From NCBI GenBank assembly GCA_030063045.1, contig JAQSEB010000040.1, positions 186,001 to 250,000 on the forward strand: a stretch of 64,000 nt of DNA, read 5' to 3'. Numbering within the stretch: the first letter of the stretch is position 1; the number at the start of each line of letters is the position of its first letter. The position numbers were made by a program, and so were the translations under genes. This document shows positions 60,225-64,000 of the stretch, one piece after another. This stretch comes from Pratylenchus scribneri (taxonomy: Eukaryota > Nematoda > Chromadorea > Rhabditida > Pratylenchidae). The notes under the pieces are model-generated. The model was not told the DNA's origin, searched no databases, and worked only from the letters and a program-made list of their open reading frames with translations.

Positions 60225-60665
60225 ATTTTTACTTCATTCTGACCTAATAAAATGTGTTTTGCCCAATAAATTGCCTAATAAAATGTGTTTTGCCTAAAAA
60301 AATGTGTTTTATCTAATAAAAATGTGTTTTGCCTAATAAAATGTATTTTATCTACTAAAAATGTGTTTTGCCTGATAAAAATGTATTTTTGCCTTATTCT
60401 GATATATTTAAAATGTGTTTTTGATTTATTCTGATTTATTAAAATGTGTTTTTGCTTTATTCTGATTTATTAAAATGTGTTTTTGCTTTATTCTGATTTA
60501 TTTAAAATGTGTTTTTGCCTTATTTTAATTTATTTAAAATATATTTTTGACCTATTCTGATTTATTTAAAATGTGTTTTTGCCTTATTTTAATTATTTAA
60601 AATATGTTTTTGACTTATTCTGATTTGTTGGGAATTGAGACTCTGTTTTTTACTTTATTCTGATT
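60225..60665. repeat. minisatellite in intron 5 of G2
   Basis: Same repeat family as 51535-52135, at the homologous intron position and starting with the same AATAAAATGTGTTTTGCC edge, but shorter and more degenerate (several units with TTATTTTAATTTATTTAAAA). The array therefore predates the tandem duplication and has since changed length independently. Confidence 0.88.
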
Positions 60666-62781
60666 TATTGAGAATAAATTTTTCATAAATTTTATTTCTT
60701 TTAAATATCTTTTCGTTAAATTATAATTTTTAAAATATCAAATATTTAAGGAAATTAAAGAAATCTCACCCAAGCTTGAACACTACAATTGTCCTTAACC
60801 ATATTTCCAGAATCAACATCGCATATATCTTCATTGTGATGTTCCGGATGACGATTTTCCTTACTCGCCAATGTGAATATTTTGATTTTATTTTGATGCA
60901 AATTCGAAGGCAACATGTCCAATGCAAGTGACCAAAGTCCAGCAAAATCGGCGAGGGATGCACCCTTATTTTGATTGTTGAGAAATTCTTGACGAATTTG
61001 TTCAATTTCTTTGATCTCATATTGTTTTGATGCATCATTGAAAATGAGCAATTTTGTTGTTATTGACGAATAAGATGAATTGGCCAAGTCAAGGATGAAA
61101 TTTCTTTGATTGATGGTAAAGCTAAATAAGCTTTATTAAATTTTTAGAATAAAAAGCCAGAACCTTTGAGTCGAAAATGACAATGTCAAATTGACGATAT
61201 CGCCATCAACATCAATGTAAATTCCATGCCAATTTTCTTCTTGTTCAGCCGGACAGTTCTTCATCCATGGATTCTATAAAATAAAAAAAAATAAATATTT
61301 TTTAATATTAAATCTTAGGCAATTCTTTTAGCCAATTTTTTGACAAGATTTTTGCCTACCGATTCCAAATTATTTGCCAAATAATAGCCAATTTCAGGCG
61401 CTGCTCCATTTGATAAGGCATTTGGATCCAATTGACTTGGATAGCAAAGAAAAAGTCTTGAAGAAAATAAAACAAATAATTAGCAAAAAATATAAATAAA
61501 TCTCAAACTGGCAGTGTCCTTTGCCGACAACACGGAAATGCGATATGAACCCGATGCCGATTCGCCCATTTCACCATAGCATTGTTTTGGAACAAAAAAT
61601 TCTGGCGAAGTAAATTTTCCGGTGCCATTTTTATCGATCAGTTCAATACTTTAATTTCAGTATTAAATGTTAAAAAATGTATTTTTCATTACATTTGATC
61701 GGTCAGATGGAAGATGACCAAGAAAAGCAAAATAGCAGGAAATATATTCCCGACCATTTATGCCTGAAATTTTTAATTTTATATAAATGGGCGATTAAAA
61801 TGACATATTAATATAATTATAAAAATTTTCGTAGAATTAAATTTATTTGATTAAAATTTCGATGATTTAACTATTTATTAGAGATTGAATAAAATAATGA
61901 ATAAAAATGATGAATCAACGAAAATGGAAATGAGCGAAAAATATATTAATACGATTTCGAATTTCGATTTCATTTTAATAGAAAAAATTACTAAAAAAAT
62001 ACAATAATTTATTATTCTTCTGAAAAAAATGAATTTTTTTTAAAGAATCAAGAATATTATAATTTGAAAGTAATTTAAGAATGTAAAAGACATAAAAATT
62101 AAAATCAAATAATAAGTTCGCAGCAAATTTTTAAATTCATTTTTCTTTCAATTCTATTCCATCTATATAGATAATAGATATAGATTAAATTGATGACCGA
62201 ATATTTAAAAACCAAATAAAAATTTTGACAAATTTGAATAGAAAAAAGCTAAATTTAAGCGGTTAAATTTTGAATTCTAATTTTTATTTAAAATTTTACT
62301 AAATAAATTCAATTTTCTAAATAAATTCTCCTGTTTGTGAGGTAGGTGGAATAAGCGATAAGATATATAATATATATAGTAGGATGATGAGGTATGAGGA
62401 TCATCATTACTATATTATCATCATTGGCAACATCAACAAAAACAACAAGCAGAAAAGGGATTAACAAAAGACGGAATTGAGGCAAATTCGTTATGGTCGT
62501 CATTGCCATTTCACTGTATTTTCTGGTCCATTCCATATTGTTGAAACAATTTTTTAATTTGATAATTTAGTAGTTCACTTTGTTGTATAAAATATTTAAT
62601 GTTCACTATTTCACCGTTCACATGTCACACTAATTAAAAAAAATAAATAAATAAATGCAACAAAATTCAAATTTATAAAAAATTTAAAATGGACAATTTT
62701 ATAAAAAAAACGCATTTTTAGTTTCAATTCTTTCAACTTGTTTAAAAAATTGTTTCGGTGTATTTCTCCATTTCTATTTGG

Positions 62782-63452
62782 CTACCCACTTCCAGCCATT
62801 TTTGCCTTATTCTCTGGGAGACGAAGACGATATGGTCTGACCAAAAATTCGGCATAGGCTATAATAAAAATGTGACATTGTTTAAAATAATTTTAAATTA
62901 TTAAAAATTGATTTTAAAACATTTTTTTTTATTCTTTATAATTTTCCATTTTTCCAATTTTCGAGTAATTCGAAATTTCCAAAATGGCTTTTTAACTTTT
63001 AAAAAAATTTATGAAATTTTTGTAATTTTCAGTAAAAAATTGGCAAAATCTTGACAAAATCTTAAAAATTTAGCAAAATATAATAAAAATCAAAAATGTG
63101 GAAAAAATTGTGACGAGATGGTCGAAATTCTGGCAGAAGACACATTTATATGAGATTTTCGCCATCCTCTACCTCATTTTTTCCTCGACTTCCACCATTT
63201 ATTTTTATAAATTTGTAATTATTTTTATTTTACCAAAATTCTAAATATAACTACCTTTATCAAATGTGCTTGTATTTGCCAATTCCATGTCCGTTTGTTC
63301 CAACACTTTTTTGACCATTTGATTCTTCAATGAACTCAATAAATTTTTCATTTCCATAAATATTTCATCCCAATTATATTTTTTCCCATTTTTGTTCGCT
63401 TTCATTTCTTTTTTAACGATAATTTCCAATGCTTTTTCAACGGCAATTCTTC
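62782..63452 (-). CDS. last two exons of an unrecognised protein gene
   Basis: Minus-strand exons 63452-63255 and 62858-62782 join in phase 1 (donor G|GTAGTT, acceptor TTATAG) and end at TAG. The encoded 90 residues are Lys/Glu-rich and probably helical (RIAVEKALEIIVKKEMKANK, MVKKVLEQTDMELANTSTFD) and end with YAEFLVRPYRLRLPENKAKM and a short Gly/Ser tail. The acceptor before 63452 (TTTAAG) implies further exons upstream, probably outside the window. No signal peptide is visible in this part. I do not recognise the family; it looks intracellular and conserved in style rather than repetitive. Confidence 0.55.
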
Positions 63453-63814
63453 CTTAAATTCAATTTGCATATGTTACGGCAATTATTGGAAATTAAATTA
63501 GCTAGATGATGGGCGCTAATATGTAAATTTTGAAAATCACTGCTTCAAATTTTTTGTTTTGCAAAACTCAATAATAGATTCAGCTGACTTGGCATTGGTC
63601 AATTTAATCTAGAAATTTCAATTTTAAACTGCTGGTGTTGATTCTTAAAACCGGTTTGGGTTTAGACGACAGGTTCAAATTTTCAAAATGAGCTCATAAA
63701 AGTTTAAGATTAAAATTTCATAGACTAAATCCACCATAGTGAATCGAATGAATCTATTTTTAATTCTCTAAAAAATCTAAAAGCTGATATTTCCGATATT
63801 TAACTGCTTAGCAT

Positions 63815-63960
63815 GGTACTTATGGATTTTGTTTTCCTATTCTCCCCCTTTGGTAATCAGGATTAGGATTAAGGTTATTAAGGACTACCTGCTGGAGATT
63901 ATATCCTCTCTGAAGACCCCTAATGATTCTAACCCTTATGCCCAAAGGGAAGACAGTTCA
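63815..63960. repeat. possible decayed relative of the intron-2 MITE
   Basis: It contains GGTACTTATGGATTTTG, then GGATTAGGATTAAGGTTATT facing CCCCTAATGATTCTAACCCT. The same layout of a GGTACTTAT start and opposed AGGGTTA-like motifs is seen at 30160-30363. The right terminus is not recognisable, so membership is tentative. Confidence 0.3.
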
Positions 63961-64000
63961 CTTTTCCCTATTTGACTCAAAAATATGTATACTTAACATT

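Larger units (their letters stand above)
53623..61757 (-). pseudogene. tandem paralogue of the galectin-like gene (G2), disrupted
   Basis: Exon order and phases follow G1. The signal exon is 61757-61693 (MVGNIFPAILLFLVIFHLTD), exon 2 is 61648-61509, the last two exons are 54414-54217 and 53709-53623. Domains 3-5 appear open (for example NQFEYQIFLNAELILMANYW in 57161-56870). Two breaks are visible. Exon 2 is 140 nt against 147 in G1, including a 4-nt deletion, which shifts the frame before the conserved LFLCYPSQLDPNAL exon. A 1.45-kb insertion (57828-59282) replaces the end of exon 8 and exons 9-10. One donor corresponding to G1 48675 reads T|GCAAGT, a GC-AG type. The intact downstream exons suggest recent loss, or separate expression of parts. 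Confidence 0.72.

Overview
The window is eukaryotic and very AT-rich. Its genes have many short exons and GT-AG introns, several only 44-50 nt long, with terse acceptors. This fits a nematode. Reduced introns, extreme AT content and small secreted-protein families suggest a tylenchid plant parasite such as a root-knot nematode, but no marker here proves the genus.

Layout. (1) 1-27.7 kb is a mosaic of broken copies, on both strands, of one unrecognised secreted-protein gene family, cut by direct and inverted duplications, a long hairpin and a hAT-type MITE. I give its recurring exons working names: eta (signal peptide and acidic tract), alpha, beta, epsilon, and a second module delta, zeta, gamma. 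The best copy is on the minus strand at 14.5-16.7 kb. (2) 28-31 kb holds an orphan 5' fragment of the saposin family below, then a three-exon pterin-4a-carbinolamine dehydratase (PCD/DCoH) gene whose introns carry inverted-repeat elements. (3) 31-44 kb holds a small cluster of secreted saposin-B-like genes (A, B, a 3'-only module C, and D) with a complete seven-exon trypsin-type serine protease on the opposite strand. (4) 45.4-61.8 kb holds two tandem minus-strand copies of a large secreted protein. The first (G1) resolves into 21 in-phase exons and 1123 residues: an unknown N-terminal region and five galectin-like domains. The second (G2) is disrupted by a frameshift and by a 1.45-kb GC-richer insertion replacing exons 9-10. 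The insertion carries its own TATA box and an orphan Cys-rich/repeat ORF. (5) 62.8-63.5 kb holds the last two exons of an unrecognised minus-strand gene.

Taken together, most products of the right half look secreted: a lectin, a protease, saposin-like proteins, and possibly the PCD. They look like secretory or digestive, perhaps host-interaction, functions evolving by tandem duplication, exon-module shuffling and pseudogenisation. All gene models were built by hand from splice sites and reading-frame phase. Domain names come from motif recognition, not database searches.
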